64,000 nucleotides of DNA from the NCBI GenBank assembly GCA_028023455.1, contig JAQFVV010000056.1:3284001-3348000 (forward strand), given 5' to 3'. The stretch is from Epiperipatus broadwayi (taxonomy: Eukaryota > Onychophora > Udeonychophora > Euonychophora > Peripatidae). The position numbers and the translations under genes were made by a program. Position 1 is the first letter of the stretch, and every line of letters starts with the position of its first letter. Positions 11,979 to 26,000 of the stretch are shown here, piece by piece. Below the pieces are notes generated by a model, which searched no databases, was not told where the DNA came from, and saw nothing but the letters and a program-made list of their open reading frames with translations.

Positions 11979-12073
11979 CATTAGACATATGGAGGACTTT
12001 TGCTAATTTTTTAGATACATTATCTAACCTTGATTCTGTATTATCCATTTCATGGCTAAATTCATCTAACATC
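11979..12073 (-). CDS. STX6: Syntaxin 6 exon: second half of SNARE helix
   Basis: This 95-bp exon completes the split Val codon and continues MLDEFSHEMDNTESRLDNVS, then KKLAKVLHMSN and one base (G) of the following Asp codon. The acceptor is TTTCAG and the donor GTAAGAAG. The peptide corresponds to the C-terminal heptads of the syntaxin 6 SNARE motif (vertebrate [20 protein letters not shown]), one of the most conserved parts of the family. It is separated from the previous exon by about 25.9 kb, which contains the two LINE remnants and the LTR retrotransposon. Confidence 0.94.
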
Positions 12074-13480
12074 CTGAAATGAAAGAAATACATTAAGCAA
12101 ATAGCAAAAAGTTGTTCTTTATATCAAAAAATTGTATAATATATAACAGATAAAGTTCAGTATTAGCATTTAATGTATAATCTAATATAAGTGTATGTTT
12201 TTAACAAAAATTAACATAAAATAAATACTTTACTAATAAAATAAATATATAAACAAGTAAGAATGGCTGTATATATACATGTGCTGTGTGTATGTTTAAT
12301 ATATGTGTGATAATTACGATGTAAAAGTAACTTCTACTTAAATGAAAAAAATTCTGCGTTTAAACAATATCCCCAAGGATTCTATTAGCCATGTTAAATA
12401 ATCCTATCTTCTGAAACTGTTAATTCCCCCCCCCCAAAAAAAAAAATCTGTTTCTACCTTTCCCCCCTCAAATCTTCCAAATGAAAACATCAAATCATTT
12501 TCTTAACATTGATATATTTCTTTTTTTTCCTTCTCTAATATCATTTTAATATAAACAACAACAACAACAACAAAAATTATCTCTTTTGTTCCCTTTCATT
12601 TTATATTTCTCCTCTTTTCCATATTATTTTTCATGAATCCTTTTTCAACATCTTATATGCCAGACGTAAATGTCCAATACTCATCTGTCTGTCTTTAAAT
12701 AAAACAGTAAATGCAGTCAAAATTTATGTGGTAGATTACCAGTAGTACATCTAATAAAAACTGGCAAGCCTGACAGAGAATTGAAGAAAAAAAAATTGAC
12801 CACTAGTATTTTTAAAAAAAAGATAATGTAGTCCTTTTCACAAAACTTCACATTGTTTAATCAAAATTTCGATCAGAAATGAAAAGCCAGTCATTATTAC
12901 AATTACAAAAGTGGATTTGTGGGAAATACTTGGTTCAAATTGCCTAGAAAACTGGTCTGTGTACTTGGAAAAATTAAAATTCTTCCTAAATACAAACCAA
13001 CAAACACAAATCAAGTAAATAAAAAATATCTAAAATTTTCAGCATTTCTAAGTCTCCATTAGACCGCAATTTACAAAATCTTGCAATTAAAGCCATTCCA
13101 GACATCTATTGAAACGTAATTTGAGCATATAACTAATCTATTTATGGCCTATTGCTGTTATGAACTTCAACAAATACTAAGTAATGAGATATTTATTTTA
13201 TATAGGCTATGTTTTTATAAATTGTAATAGTAATAATCAGCCATTAAGCTAATGCACATGCGCTTTGTGGATTTTTAACTATAAATGAATACTCTCACTT
13301 CCAAACACAAGATAAAGTCTTTGTGAAAAGATAGAATGAATCCATCTATCCCTTCAACCCAAACATTTATGTATGGCAAATCTTAAGCATTTGGGAATGA
13401 GAGCATGAAGTTGTTACGCGATCACTTTAAATTATTTTATTATGCCTGAATGACGTTTGCAAAATTTTCTAGAATTTACG
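12074..13480. other. Intron sequence with low-complexity tracts
   Basis: Contains a C10/A11 tract at about 12426-12446 and a short (CAA)n at about 12555-12572. No exon or mobile-element end was recognised. Confidence 0.4.
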
Positions 13481-13499
13481 ATACCTGTATTATCCAAAA

Positions 13500-15830
13500 T
13501 GATGTTGACCTCTTTACATAATTCTGTTAAACACTATTTTTACTAATCTATTTTTATTCATATATTAAAACTTTCCAAGTCCCATTACAACTTTAATAAC
13601 CCCATTTGCTCTCCACAATTCATAGTCAATCACTTAAAAATTTAATTCCTTGGCTAAAATAAACTGTATCATTTCCAAATGTTAAAACAAGCCACTATCA
13701 CTTCTTTCAAATAATTCTACATTTTAGAAATATACCATAAATTTAATCAATCGTATTCAGTTTTTCCCCTGAAATTTTAATTTTCAACTATTTGTATAAT
13801 TTCTTTTTTCATTTTACAAAATACTTCAATATCTATACCCTTATATATTTTTTAAGACAAATATCTCCCATTTATCATCCTTCATATAAAATACTAGAAT
13901 CTTAAGATTTTTCTTCATTGACTTAAAATTTTATTTTTTGTCCTGCTTTCCACATACATTTCTCTAATAACTTCATATTTCTACGTTATATATATATATA
14001 AAGCCATGTCATTCACATACATAATTATAATAATCTCTTGATCACTATTTTTTTATTTAATTCTTTTAAATACCAAACAAATAAAGGTTTTAACTTCTAC
14101 TGATTCTATATTTTCCATGTAAGACGTGTAAAAAAATATCCTTGTAAATATTCTTAATCTCTTAACAATTCTAAATCTATTCCCACATTTTCATGACTTT
14201 TCCACAATCTATTTCTATCCATACTATTACAGTCTTTTTTTATTTAAAAATACAATCAATAAAATTATTCTTTAGCTTTCCTGAATGAAATTCATTACAA
14301 ATTTCCCACATCTAGGTCATAATGTTATCCAATAAAATAATATTAATAATTCTTAAACTATAAAAGTAATTGAAATAAAATCCTTGTTTTTTTACTTCAT
14401 ATACCCTAGTTAACAACTAAATTATTTTCCCTTTCATCTACTATAATTTTATAAAAACTTTCTCATATTAAACCTTGAACATTTCAGTTGCTATATCATC
14501 TAATTTTCTTGCTTTTTCTTTTTTCAATCTATCTATAGTTTTATTCAATTCTGCAATCATCACTCTATCTTTTCATAAATTAAGCACTACCATTACCCAA
14601 AATTTTTATTACAAATTCATGAAATGTTTTTTCAATTCCTTCTCTATTTTCACATTCGCTTCACTTTGCAATTAATAATATAATAACCATCTCTTTCTTA
14701 CTTCTCTACTTCATGCATCTCCCAAAATTTTTCACAACCTTCCCACCATTGTTAATTTCCTACAACTACTTATTATGCTTACATTTACTCCACTTCTGTC
14801 ATAACTCTATTTTTTCTTTTACTAGCTATTTCATCTAGTTTTTAATCTCCTTTCCTCCAATTTGCTTCTTAACAGCTTATTTATAATTTCAATATGCTTT
14901 CTTTCTTTTCTGCTGGTATTTTCTCTTATTATTCTTATTAGTTCTAAATAAGGACTCATTTGTAAACTTCTTCACCATATCTATCCACTTACATAACTTT
15001 TAAAATCATTATCTTTCATAATTGCTTCCAAGATACTAATTAAATCTGTTCAATATAACTTCATTGTTTATTTCCCTTACATCCCTATCAACATTTCCAC
15101 AAATTTCATTACTTACTCCTTCAGATATCTTTAATTCTACTAACATAAAATTATAATCATTACTATATCATTTTTCTTTTTCATTGAACAGTTTAATTTT
15201 TTAATTTATTTATTCAGTATACTTCAGATTCTACCTTGATGATGTAAACTCTTATTTACTTAATTGCCAATCAAATTTCTTATAGTTCCTTTTTAATAAA
15301 GCTCTGTCCATATTCTCAATTTTTTATAATCAATATTTCATAATTATTTTTTCTAAATTCATTTATATCGCTAAAATAAATATTGCCAAATGTTCTCAAT
15401 CAACCTTTTCATATACGCCCCATTTACATTAGCTACACATTCATTTATTTCTCTTTATCTAATTTTGAACTAATCCATATATGTTCTTTATCATTTCTTT
15501 CTAAGATGCTCTCCTTAACAATTATTCATATATTACTCATTTTTAAACCTCATAATATCTATTTAATCCCTTCAAATTGCATTTCTGAAGATGTATTCTT
15601 CTTTTTCCTTACAATTACAAATCAAAAACTGCTAATTAATCTAATTTTTCTCTTACAAAAATCTCAAACTATTCCATTTATTTATATCTCTACCTCCTTG
15701 ATTTTATAAAATTAAGTTTTATATTAATACACTTAGACCTTATTTTTTAATTGCCCTTGCATCTTTCATAATTCTATTTTTACAAACATTTTTATCTTAT
15801 TGATGTCATTAAATATAACCAAAAAAAAAG
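13500..15830 (-). pseudogene. Heavily decayed LINE (endonuclease end, linker, start of RT)
   Basis: The plus strand is strongly T/C-rich, so the minus strand has coding-like A/G-rich composition. Minus-strand reading gives broken pieces in the expected order: near 15170-15120 DYNFMLVELKISEGV, resembling the SDH-x-P end of an exo-endonuclease domain; near 14990-14850 a basic linker with KKFTNESLFRTNKNNKRKYQ; and further down fragments like GKLKN and KKTVIVWIEI of an RT start. Stops and frameshifts interrupt every frame. It resembles the family of the LINE remnant at 21.65-23.06 kb, but as a separate copy. No catalytic motif survives. Confidence 0.4.
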
Positions 15831-17080
15831 GAAACGATAAACTAAACAACAACAAACATCGGGCTAAGCTCAGGGTTCTCTATACCAATAATAAAAAGAG
15901 CCATATAGGTAATAATGACAATGATAATAATTAATAAACATTATAAATACTCTAATTATAATTAAAATAAATTTTAAGAGGAGAAAAATCCTCAACTCAC
16001 TCTTACAAACTACAAAAGCTCTTAATATTTACAGCATACACCACAGATTAGTTAGGTTAAAATATCTCTTTCTCATAATAAAATTTCTTTTATTATCTCC
16101 CTTCAATATATAATCATACATCTCACAACTATTATTCCAACATTTTATTACCATGATGAAATCCACAGTTCCAGATTTAGATAAAAATAATCATGTTAAT
16201 AATAATCTTATTTGTCTATTTGTGCCATTTTGTTTTTCTTTTCACAATAATTTCTTTTACATAAAATATAGTTTCTTCTTATTATTGTATTATGATATTA
16301 AGATCTCAGGGTTCATTATAAATATTTTTAGTTTTAAATTCCTCAATCTTTTATTTTATTTGTAAGTTGTTAATCTTAAATGAATGGGTTATCAGAGTGA
16401 AAGGTGTGAGAAGATAAACACTTATTTTAAAGATAATGTCTATCTACTATACAGTAATACTAATGAATTTTAATAAAAAAATATTTTAATTAAAATAAGA
16501 TGCATAAAAATTCTTAATTTTGAATAATATAACAGTCTCCTAGGATAACGATTGAATACCAATAGTGGAAAAAGAATTTTATGGCCACTCAGAATATTCC
16601 ATTAATAAGCTAAACCAATATTTTTTAAATGAAGCAGATAATATTCTATTACAAGAGCAGTCTTATTTTAAATAATTGAAGTTAAATTATAGTGATCAAT
16701 AAAATCCTAAGAAAAGAATAAATATTTTATTCCTTAGATGCATTCTCAACATCAGTATAATTTATGTAAATGTACCTTGAATAATTAGAATGAAATATAA
16801 TTGCTCCATGAATTATACAATATTTAGATTTCCATATAAATGATTATACTATTGAGACTCTAAAACAAGATTTAACAATAAAATATAATATTTATTTACA
16901 ACTTAATAACAATAACACTGTAGGAAATCTACAAAATTTAAGAGCACTGTTTAATTATAATACAATGCATTTTGCCCCATTAAAAAAATACACTTTCAAA
17001 GTTTATAGGTTAAATTTATATATATATAAATTTAATAAATGAAATGTTCACCAACCATTGTTTATTTTTGTGGACCAATG
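15831..17080. other. Intron sequence, no recognised feature
   Basis: AT-rich; short frames only. Nothing beyond low-complexity tracts was seen. Confidence 0.35.
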
Positions 17081-17084
17081 TACA

Positions 17085-17400
17085 CCTCATGAACAGATAT
17101 TGTTACAAGAAGTTTCACCTTTCTTAACTAATAAAACTTAAATTGTTATTGGTATTACTATTACAAAAACTTCTATACTTTCCTAAATGATAAAGTTTTA
17201 TTAACATAAGCATTATTACACAAGTTTTATACTATCCTGCACGATAAAGTTTTTATTAACATAAACATTATTTCAAAAACTCTATAAAACTTACAAAAAT
17301 TTTGTTAACTTATGCATTATTTTAATAATTCTATAGCTTTCTAATTGATGAAGCTTTTATTTAACCTATGAATTATTTCAAGAAATTCTACATTTGCATA
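17085..17400. repeat. Degenerate minisatellite, about 62-bp unit, about four copies
   Basis: Successive units share a core like TTCTATACTTTCCTAAATGA, then TAAAGTTTTATTAACATAAG and CATTATT. Cores lie near 17170, 17230, 17290 and 17340. Units differ by many substitutions and small indels, so the array is old. Confidence 0.6.
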
Positions 17401-19900
17401 CAATCACACACCATAACATTGCCCCAAACAATGATTAAATCTAAATATTAGTCATGTCTTACCAATTCAATGATGACTTGCTATTGGATGATGTTGATGT
17501 ATATTGTTTATTTATGCTAAGAAATACAATTTTGAAAATTTGAATAAAGTAATTATCAGTTTTATTCTATAATGCTGGCAAGGCACAGCAGAACACATTT
17601 ATATATCAGGACCATCTTTATCTACATTTAAGAGTAGTCAAAAGTGTTCCTGAAGAAAAGATGACACATTTCAAAAACAAACAACCATATCAAGTGCCAT
17701 AAAAATAAAGATATATAATACACTATACATAGTTACAATACAAAAATATGATACTTCCAAGGGGAAAAGATTAACAAGGCAACGAACCTAATGATGGCAC
17801 AAACCCAAAATACACACCTACATTCTGAGGGCAAATAAATATGCTAGGACTTTATCTCTAAACATATGAAAAAAGTGGGAATAGACCATCACAAATACTA
17901 GAAACAATAAGGGTTGCCTCAAACAAAGCATTTATACAAGCATGATATATAACGATACATACCACTCAATGAAAATATCATTGATAAGAGACCAGGCTAA
18001 CATCTCTTTATAAAATATATTGGTTATCTAAAGCAATATCATCAAAAGAGAGAGATAAAGACTCATGTCTCTTGGAAATATAAATTGGCAAGATAAGCTT
18101 ATAACAATACACAAAAGAGAAACTAATTCTAATCTCTTAACCATATGACTGGCTACTCTGACTATAATCATAATCGGCTTTAACTTGCTCTAAAACTGGC
18201 AATTTATGTTATCGTAGCGAATTTATGCTCATTTTAAATCTTAAAAAGTACTGCAAGATGCCACCCTCTAGAATTATTTTACAAGTAAAAAAATCAATAT
18301 TTAAATTTGAAGCTAGAACAATGGGAGAAGGCGGACTTTCCAAAGCGCTGATTGGATGTTTCTCATTTTGAACAAAAGAAAGTGCTTGTCAACAATTTTG
18401 ATAGCTCCAAGTTCTTTGTTTTGATTTTCAAAACAAAAAGAAATATTTTTAGAGTATTTTTTTTCATATAAATTATTTTGATAAAATATGCTAAAAATAT
18501 AATTATTTTAAAAGAATAGTTAAGATTTTAGTAAAAATTCTTTACTTTTACATGAACATAAATTGTGAAAGAAACGAATGAGTGTATGCAGCATTTTCTA
18601 ATAGGTTACGAACATTCTTTTTAGGTTCTCTGCTATAGAATATTTTTATAATTATAAATAGAAATGTATTTTTGAAAAAAACTTTTATTCACTTCCATAA
18701 TCTGACATTATTAATTTGCTTTTTAGAAAGTAAACTAAAACAAATATAATATTAAAAGACAAATATATTTTTACTTATTTTGTAATTGACCAATCAAAAG
18801 TTTAGAGCTTTAACTCACTCGACCAACCAGAATTTTTGACAGGGAAAAGGTTAATAATCATAATAATTATTAATTGATGTATAAAACCTATAAGATAATT
18901 ATTTAGTGTCAAATCTGACTTAATAAAATATAGCCTAAAATAATTAATAAAATAAGAATATAAATCTTTTAATGGCTTACATATAAGTATTCACTGAAAT
19001 AGATAAATTACTCACAACAGGGAACAAATCAATACTCTTAAAATGATATAATACTAAAATCATTATATAGCATTAATATATCACTCAACATTATGTGAAC
19101 TTCTGCATAAAATATATTAAACAAGAATACATAAAACAAGCAAATAATAAGCTATAAATACACAAAGTTATAATTCTGAAATATAACAGTTTACAAAATT
19201 TTTAAAAGTATTAAAGTTCTTCATGGAGACTTCATAATTTGCTAGAAAACAATTTTACAAGTAGATATTTCTGTTTGTTGACAGTAAAGCAGTTTAAAAT
19301 AGATGCACAGCATTGAAAATTATTCCATAAGATTTCCTTAAATATCAATACATAGAAATACATTAATAACGGCAATTTAATTTTGAAAAATATTTAAACA
19401 TATGTCAGGTTTCAATAATTTCTACTATAGCATTAAACTGGTTTTCCATTTACATGTTTTAAGAATTATATTCAAATAGAGAAGTCCAAGATCAAGTATT
19501 TCTTTCTAAAGTTAAGCAGGTTTTCATCAAAGAGAAATAGAGAAAGCAGGTTTATACATCCGTATTTTGAGGATTATAATAAGTCATAAAATGTGATAAA
19601 TAAATCTTGTTAAATTAATGACATCTAATTTTTAATTGTAATACATTTCCTTATAAAACAAGTGACTTTTTAATATTTTTCTTCTCGTCAAAAATTATTA
19701 AGAGCAATAACAAAAAAAAAAATGTTACCTTAATTTTTAACATAAACAGTTCATTCATTTGAATTCATAGTTCATTTATTAAGAAATAAATTTATTCAAA
19801 GGAAATTGTTTATCACAGAATATTGAAAAGTATTTTTAAAATAAGACTAATATAAAACATGTTAAGTCTTTGATAATTATTATTCTCTCAAATAAGCTAG
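17401..19900. other. Intron sequence without recognised genes
   Basis: A slightly more GC-rich patch at about 18250-18420 (containing GGCGGACTTTCCAAAGCG) and another at 18790-18850 stand out from the AT background. I could not assign either to a repeat family or exon. Confidence 0.3.
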
Positions 19901-19921
19901 TAAAGGATGCATTTTAAAATA

Positions 19922-20172
19922 TTAACGTGCTGTTATAAATATTGCTAAAATATGAGCTTTCAATAACTTTATTTCTAGGATATAAGGAATGTTATGTTTA
20001 TAATAAAGTTTATTACAATTATGAGATAGAAAAGAATGAAGAGTTCTTACATGCTCAGGATAAGTCATACATAATTCCCACGATGTACTAGTATTAAAAA
20101 GATATACTTTAGCAACCAAGATCGAGTAATTGTTTGACATTTTCATTCTTTGCTGTTCTTCCTTTTTTAAAT
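19922..20172 (-). other. Exon-like open frame of unknown identity
   Basis: A minus-strand frame is open from about 20172 to 19922. It reads YLKKEEQQRMKMSNNYS, ILVAKVYLFNTSTSWELCM, TYPEH, after which the DNA has GTAAGAACT, an excellent splice donor at about 20053. Balanced residue use (Trp, Cys, Tyr, Pro, His) is unusual against the K/N/I/F-dominated random frames of this window. I do not recognise the protein, no acceptor with a good pyrimidine tract precedes it, and it sits inside an STX6 intron on the same strand. It could be an alternative exon, a fragment of a mobile-element protein, or chance. Confidence 0.2.
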
Positions 20173-21640
20173 AGTGTTAACTTTTGGATTTCCAATGACT
20201 TCAGTTTAAAACTCTGGTACCTGAATTTAAAGGTTTTTTTAAGGATACATGTTACTTTAAAATAAATAATTTTAAAAATTATAATTATAATTAATTCTAT
20301 AGTTGAGTAATTTTAAAATTTCTTTCTCCTTTGCATGTGTTTTCTTACTAAAGTTTAGTGATTCAAAATTTTCTATACGTGTGGACTTTTTATACACCTA
20401 GTCATGCCACTCCTTTTGATTGATAGAAAAACATCTTTTTACTACTTCATTAATCTTCCCGTTTTATAGTTCAAAGGTCAAATTTTGTATCTGTGGAGTT
20501 GAGCTAAACATAGAAACTCATTTAGTACATATTTTTTCAGATGTTTTAATTAACATGTGCTGTCTCAAATAATTATGAAACTAAAATTATTATTATGATA
20601 AAATAAAATACAATGAAATAAATATTGGTATTTTTTTTATTTTAAAAATTACATCAATTTTTTTTCTTTTTTAATTATCCCCAAGCTGTATTACATAAAT
20701 AAATTAAGAAGGTGACTAAGATTTAATTTAATATTTTAATTAAATCAAGGGCATTGATAAATGATATCTAATATTATAAAATAAGAAAGTAAGCTAAAAT
20801 TAATAAATGTAAGCACACTCACACACATGTACAATGAAGTTATTTCAATTGAAAATTAACTACTTTTTTAAAACTAATAAATCAATTTTCTGTCATTTAA
20901 TTAACTAATCTAACTCTACCTTTATCTATTTAATCCTATTGAGATTAAGTTATGAATATACTATTGCTGATAATTAATTTAAACTAAATTGCTTTATTAT
21001 AAGTAAGTAAATTCAACATTAACATCTGATATTAAAATTTTAGACCTAATTACTATTCCTGATTATTTAAACACTAAAATTTGAGATACCAAAGGATTAT
21101 ATTAAAGTAATCTTGACTTTTGAGTATTAATTTCTTGCTATATAAAAAAACTACATCTTTAGGTTAAATATTTAAAACTATTTCAATCATAGACAAGTTC
21201 AAATTAATATAGCAAAATATTAAAATAAATTTCAATAATGTTTAGGACTTATAACTTGGCATATACTTATAAAGCTTTATTAAGTTAACTTATAATAAAA
21301 TGAAGTTAATGAAAAATTTTCCTTTACAATTTTTTTTTATAAATACATAAAATAGTTGAAAGGTTAGCTTAATTGACAAAGCCAAAGGTTACAATATAGA
21401 TTTCTTTTCATATATATTTCTAACATTACATCATTACTCTTATCTTTCTGCATATATATCTGATCTTTTTTCCCTAAATTTAATAATAAAATTTATTATA
21501 TAAAAAGATTCTTTTTTTCACGCAAACATTTTAGTCTCAAATTAACTCCACAAAACTTAATTTAAATTTTTCCCTTATCAAATTTTAGTAATAATTTCAC
21601 TATCCCTACCTATCTATTCCTCTCCTTTGTTCCCATCAAC
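20173..21640. other. Intron sequence, no recognised feature
   Basis: AT-rich; no ORF or repeat identified. Confidence 0.35.
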
Positions 21641-21649
21641 ACTACTATA

Positions 21650-23060
21650 TTGTTTTCTTCATTTATTTGCCTAACATCTTAGCAATAACTAAAATCACAT
21701 TTCAGGTAGTGATGTGATATGGCTACTCCTTTATTGAAGTCAGGAATCTTTCAGCCAATATGCGCAAGAAAAACCTGTTAACCACCCTAACTTCCCTTTC
21801 TATTCCCCATCCTAAGTTTTTTGCATATTCTTCTTTATCCTGCTTTATCCCATTTCCACATCATCTTTGTCCACTCCTTGGCCTCAATATTTGTATCCCC
21901 CTTATCTTTTTCTAACCCCAGTATGAAGACCAAGAACCTTCTTTCCATATAATCGCTTGGTCTATATTTATTCTCTCACAACTTCATTATTTATACTCTT
22001 TATACTTGTAAGTGTTTACATTCCATTAGCAAATGTCTAATATTTTCCATGCCTTCCTTACAAAACCCGCAGACTAAGTCCCCCACATTTTTCCATTTAT
22101 GTGTATATTCTCTTGTTGCTAAATCCTGTTCAAGCCTTAAACAGTACTACTTTCCTTGCTATTATCATAAATTAACTCACATCCAATATTCTGTTTATTT
22201 CTATATATACTTATATATATTTGAGTTCTTTTTACTCTCCATACTAGTTTTTCATCTCTCCAGCTCCCTATTTTTTTATTAATGCATCTATTCTTCTATC
22301 CCACTTTTTGCCACTATAACAATCAAGAATCCTCCTAACACAATCATCCCACCCACACATAGTCTTTATCCAAACTTCTGCATACGATATTACCTTTCTC
22401 ACCCATCTTATTGCCTGCACTTTACTCATAATGCAATTAAATACTACTTTGGCTATTCTCTTACCATCCATAAATTGCAATCTACTGAACATTTTCATTT
22501 TGCTTTTTGCATCTCTCATATAAAAACTTGACAATCACATTTTCCCTTAAATTGCCTCCTTTGTTGTCCATACATCTGCATCTAATGCATGTCTTCTTAC
22601 TTGTCTTTGTACTTTTTCTGAGTAATCTAACACTCCTTTGCTAATACATAATGCATCTTACCATAGCTATTTCCTTCCATACAATTCTTGCTACATCATA
22701 TTTATCAATGAAAATAGTGGTAATTTCTTTATCAGCCCCTTTCTTTTCTTTGCTTCATTTATCAATTTTTTTCCACATTCATCTAAGCAATTCCTCTTGT
22801 TACTTAAGACTATTCTCAAATAATTGTACCTATTCACCACATTTAACTTTATAGCCCCCTCCCCCCAGAAAAATTCCTTTTCTTCTCTTTCCCCAGCTCT
22901 TACCATCATTATTTTGGGATTTTTCTTCAAAATGGCATCTCTACCCCTCTTCCCAATCTTTCTATTATCCTTTCCATTTCTCTCAAATATAACAAAAAAA
23001 CAAAATAGGTGACATAAGACACTCTTGCCTTAGTTCCATACCATTTTTAACTCTAATTGA
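21650..23060 (-). pseudogene. LINE reverse-transcriptase C-terminal region with CCHC-like motif, YADD block deleted
   Basis: Minus-strand reading runs from about 23060 down. First comes GMELRQECLMSPILF, a decayed form of the RT motif G-x-R-Q-G-C-P-L-S-P. Then, at 22930-22691, an open frame gives NPKIMMVRAGEREEKEFFWG, then VVNRYNYLRIVLSNKRN, matching the K-x-K-x-M-x-F ... (F/Y)-x-Y-L-G block after the catalytic loop. At 22534-22268 another frame covers the thumb/connection, and near 22130-22020 CGFCKEGMENIRHLLMEC gives C-x2-C-x8-H-x4-C, the C-terminal zinc-binding motif seen in several LINE clades. The F/Y-A-D-D region expected between the first two blocks is missing. Multiple stops: a dead copy. 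Confidence 0.65.
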
Positions 23061-26000
23061 TTCTATATTTCCTAAATCACAGCATTAAAATGCCCTCTAT
23101 TGATCTTATTGTGAAATAAGATAGATGATAAATACATAACAGTTAATTTCTGAATTGAAACCATGATTATACAAGACTATATTATTTGCAAGGATGTCGA
23201 TATATATATATTACTTTTAACACTTGAAACAAAATGGACTATGGGCTTACATTACCACTCACATGGAAATTTTACTAAATTCTGTTTTATTTATACACAA
23301 TAACAATCCTGAAGTCTCTGATAATTACTGCAAACCATTTTAGTAATAAAAAAGAAATCTTCTTTGGTATGAACATCTTGCATATATATTTTGAACTACT
23401 CTATCACATAAAATAACATCTATTTAACTTGAGCACGAATTATTTCAAAATGTTGCATAATTAGAAGTTAATATATGTCTAACATTTAAATCAAAAATTC
23501 AATTTAAAAACAACTGAAATTCACATGCAACATATTTTTGATTGTTATAGTAAAACATATACAGTTGTACAATGATTTCTGACCTTTTGCATTTTATTTG
23601 ATCAATTTTGTTTTGTTAATCTGCTTTTTGATTGTTTTGATCAGATTGTGTATATAATGGTATAATTTTAATTTGGATAATATTTATAATTTCTTGAAAA
23701 TATCATGTTTTAAAACTACAATTCTATATTTTATAATTTTCAATGCCATAATTTATTTCTGCTTTTCTCTCAAATATTTTGAATAGCTTGCATTTTTTTC
23801 ACAACAATAATGATAAGTATTATTTTAACTTTTTATAACACAATACAATAAGATTTCTTTATAAATACATATCTATGACTTTTGAAATATAAATTGCTTA
23901 ATATATAAAAAATACATAATATGTAAGTATGGTTTGTGCAATCATTGCATAAATCATTTTTAACTTATTTTATTCCTTGTCTCCAATTTGTTTTTTTTTC
24001 TGTAGATTTTCTGCAGGTAATATAACCATATTTGTTTACAAATAAACTAATGATATATATATATAAAGGTAAATGTAAGTACTCAATTGTTTAAAGCAGT
24101 GGTAGGGTGGCAGATTGGATCTAGAGATCATCTGATCAATCTCAGTCACTTCTGATGATCAATTTTCTTATCAACTATAGAACAAAAGAATCATTAGCTT
24201 CCTTTTTTTAAAAAATCAATTTATAATTCCATACTATATTAATCTCTAATTTTAGAATTTTAATGATGTAAAATTAGAGATTAACATAAATATAAAAAAT
24301 GTAAGTTGCTAATTTATATATGTGTGTGTATGTATATACACAAATATTTTTAGATAATTTATATTTTAAAAGATCGAGAAATGGTAACATAAAGAAGTAT
24401 TCTACAAACATTATACATTATTAAAAAATAAAATAAAATTTTTGCCGTCATGGTTCTAAAAAAAAAAGCCTAACATATTTCTAGTTGATTGGAGAGAAAA
24501 ACAATAGCAATAAAAAGTATTGAAAATAATTCAATCGAAAATTATAATTTTAAAACATTATAATATTCAATGCAGAGAAATAAAATAAAATACATAAATT
24601 ACAAAAAAAAAAAGTCCTGAAACTTTTAAAAACTTAAAAATCTTACATTTTATTTGTATAATTTTGTTTGATTATATTTTGTTCAGTTAATTTGCATTGC
24701 AGAATGGACATAGTTATATTCAATATTCCTTTTAATCATATTAATAATATTGTTTAAATTCTTATTTAATGCTGTGATTCTTGATTTGTATTTCAAAACA
24801 TTTTAAAATATCAACCAAAATCTTCACAATGGATTAAAAAAGTCTTCAGTATTTTCGCAACTTTTTCTAAATGTGATCCCCCTTCAGTCATATTATTTTC
24901 ATGACACCTTTAAGTGTTAGTTATGTAAAATTAGATTCTTTTTATAATAAATTAGGCATATCTTTGGTACATCTTATGAACTACAATCAGGACTATAGTG
25001 CAGAAATGCATAAACAAAGAAGAGGTAACAAGATTTAAAAGTTAAAAAAATTAAGATTTTATTTTTTCTTCCTATTTTACCTCTAAAAGCTTGTAACATG
25101 TTTTTAAGCCTTTGCAAGAATATCTTACTATTAGGATGTATGGCTTCACATTAAGAAGTGCTGTTGTAGTGTTAGTTACTGTGTAATTAATTGGAGGGGG
25201 GGGGCAGACAAACGGGCTATCATGATATTTCCCCAAAATACCCTGCCAATGTGTTTGAAAAAAAAAATTTTTTTTTAAATTTTATAAACCTGATTTTTGT
25301 TATATTCATAAATCAGATGAGTCAACTTGTATTACATACAAACTAAAGGTGAGAATTTCGGAAAACCCATTAGATATGAAAAAATATACATAGTAAAATT
25401 CGTTTACTAAATTATAAAGCATATACAAAAAGTGCTTCTATGCCACAAAATACTGAGAAAACCTACTTTTCAGATTCAACAAAACGTTTTGTTTTAAAAA
25501 CAATCCGTGTAAAGATAAAAAAACTCAAGAATCAGTTCTCAACCAAAATAGACAAAGAAAACTTTAAAATAAAATAAACTGTGATGTAATTTTTTTTCTG
25601 GTTATTGCTTATAAATATTAAAACAGATATTTATTTGTTAAACAAGATAAGAGTATTATAATGTATACAATGATATCATGAATAATTATAGAATGACTAA
25701 TAACTGAAATTATTTATTGGAGAAACAAAGAGCAAAACAATCTAATGAATAAATACAGTAAGAAATAGTTAATGAAAATATATATTCTAAATTAAAACAG
25801 TGAAAATATAACAGATAAAATTATTATTATGTTCTTTTTAGATTTGCTTAAATTTTTTTGTTTCCCATGATTTGATATGCAATTTACTGCATGTAATTTT
25901 ATTAGGTATCTATATATATTTGCAATCTTTTTTGTTACTTATTTACTTTGGCATCTATTTCTTATACTGGCACATTAATGTCTAATAGCTTACAATGGAT

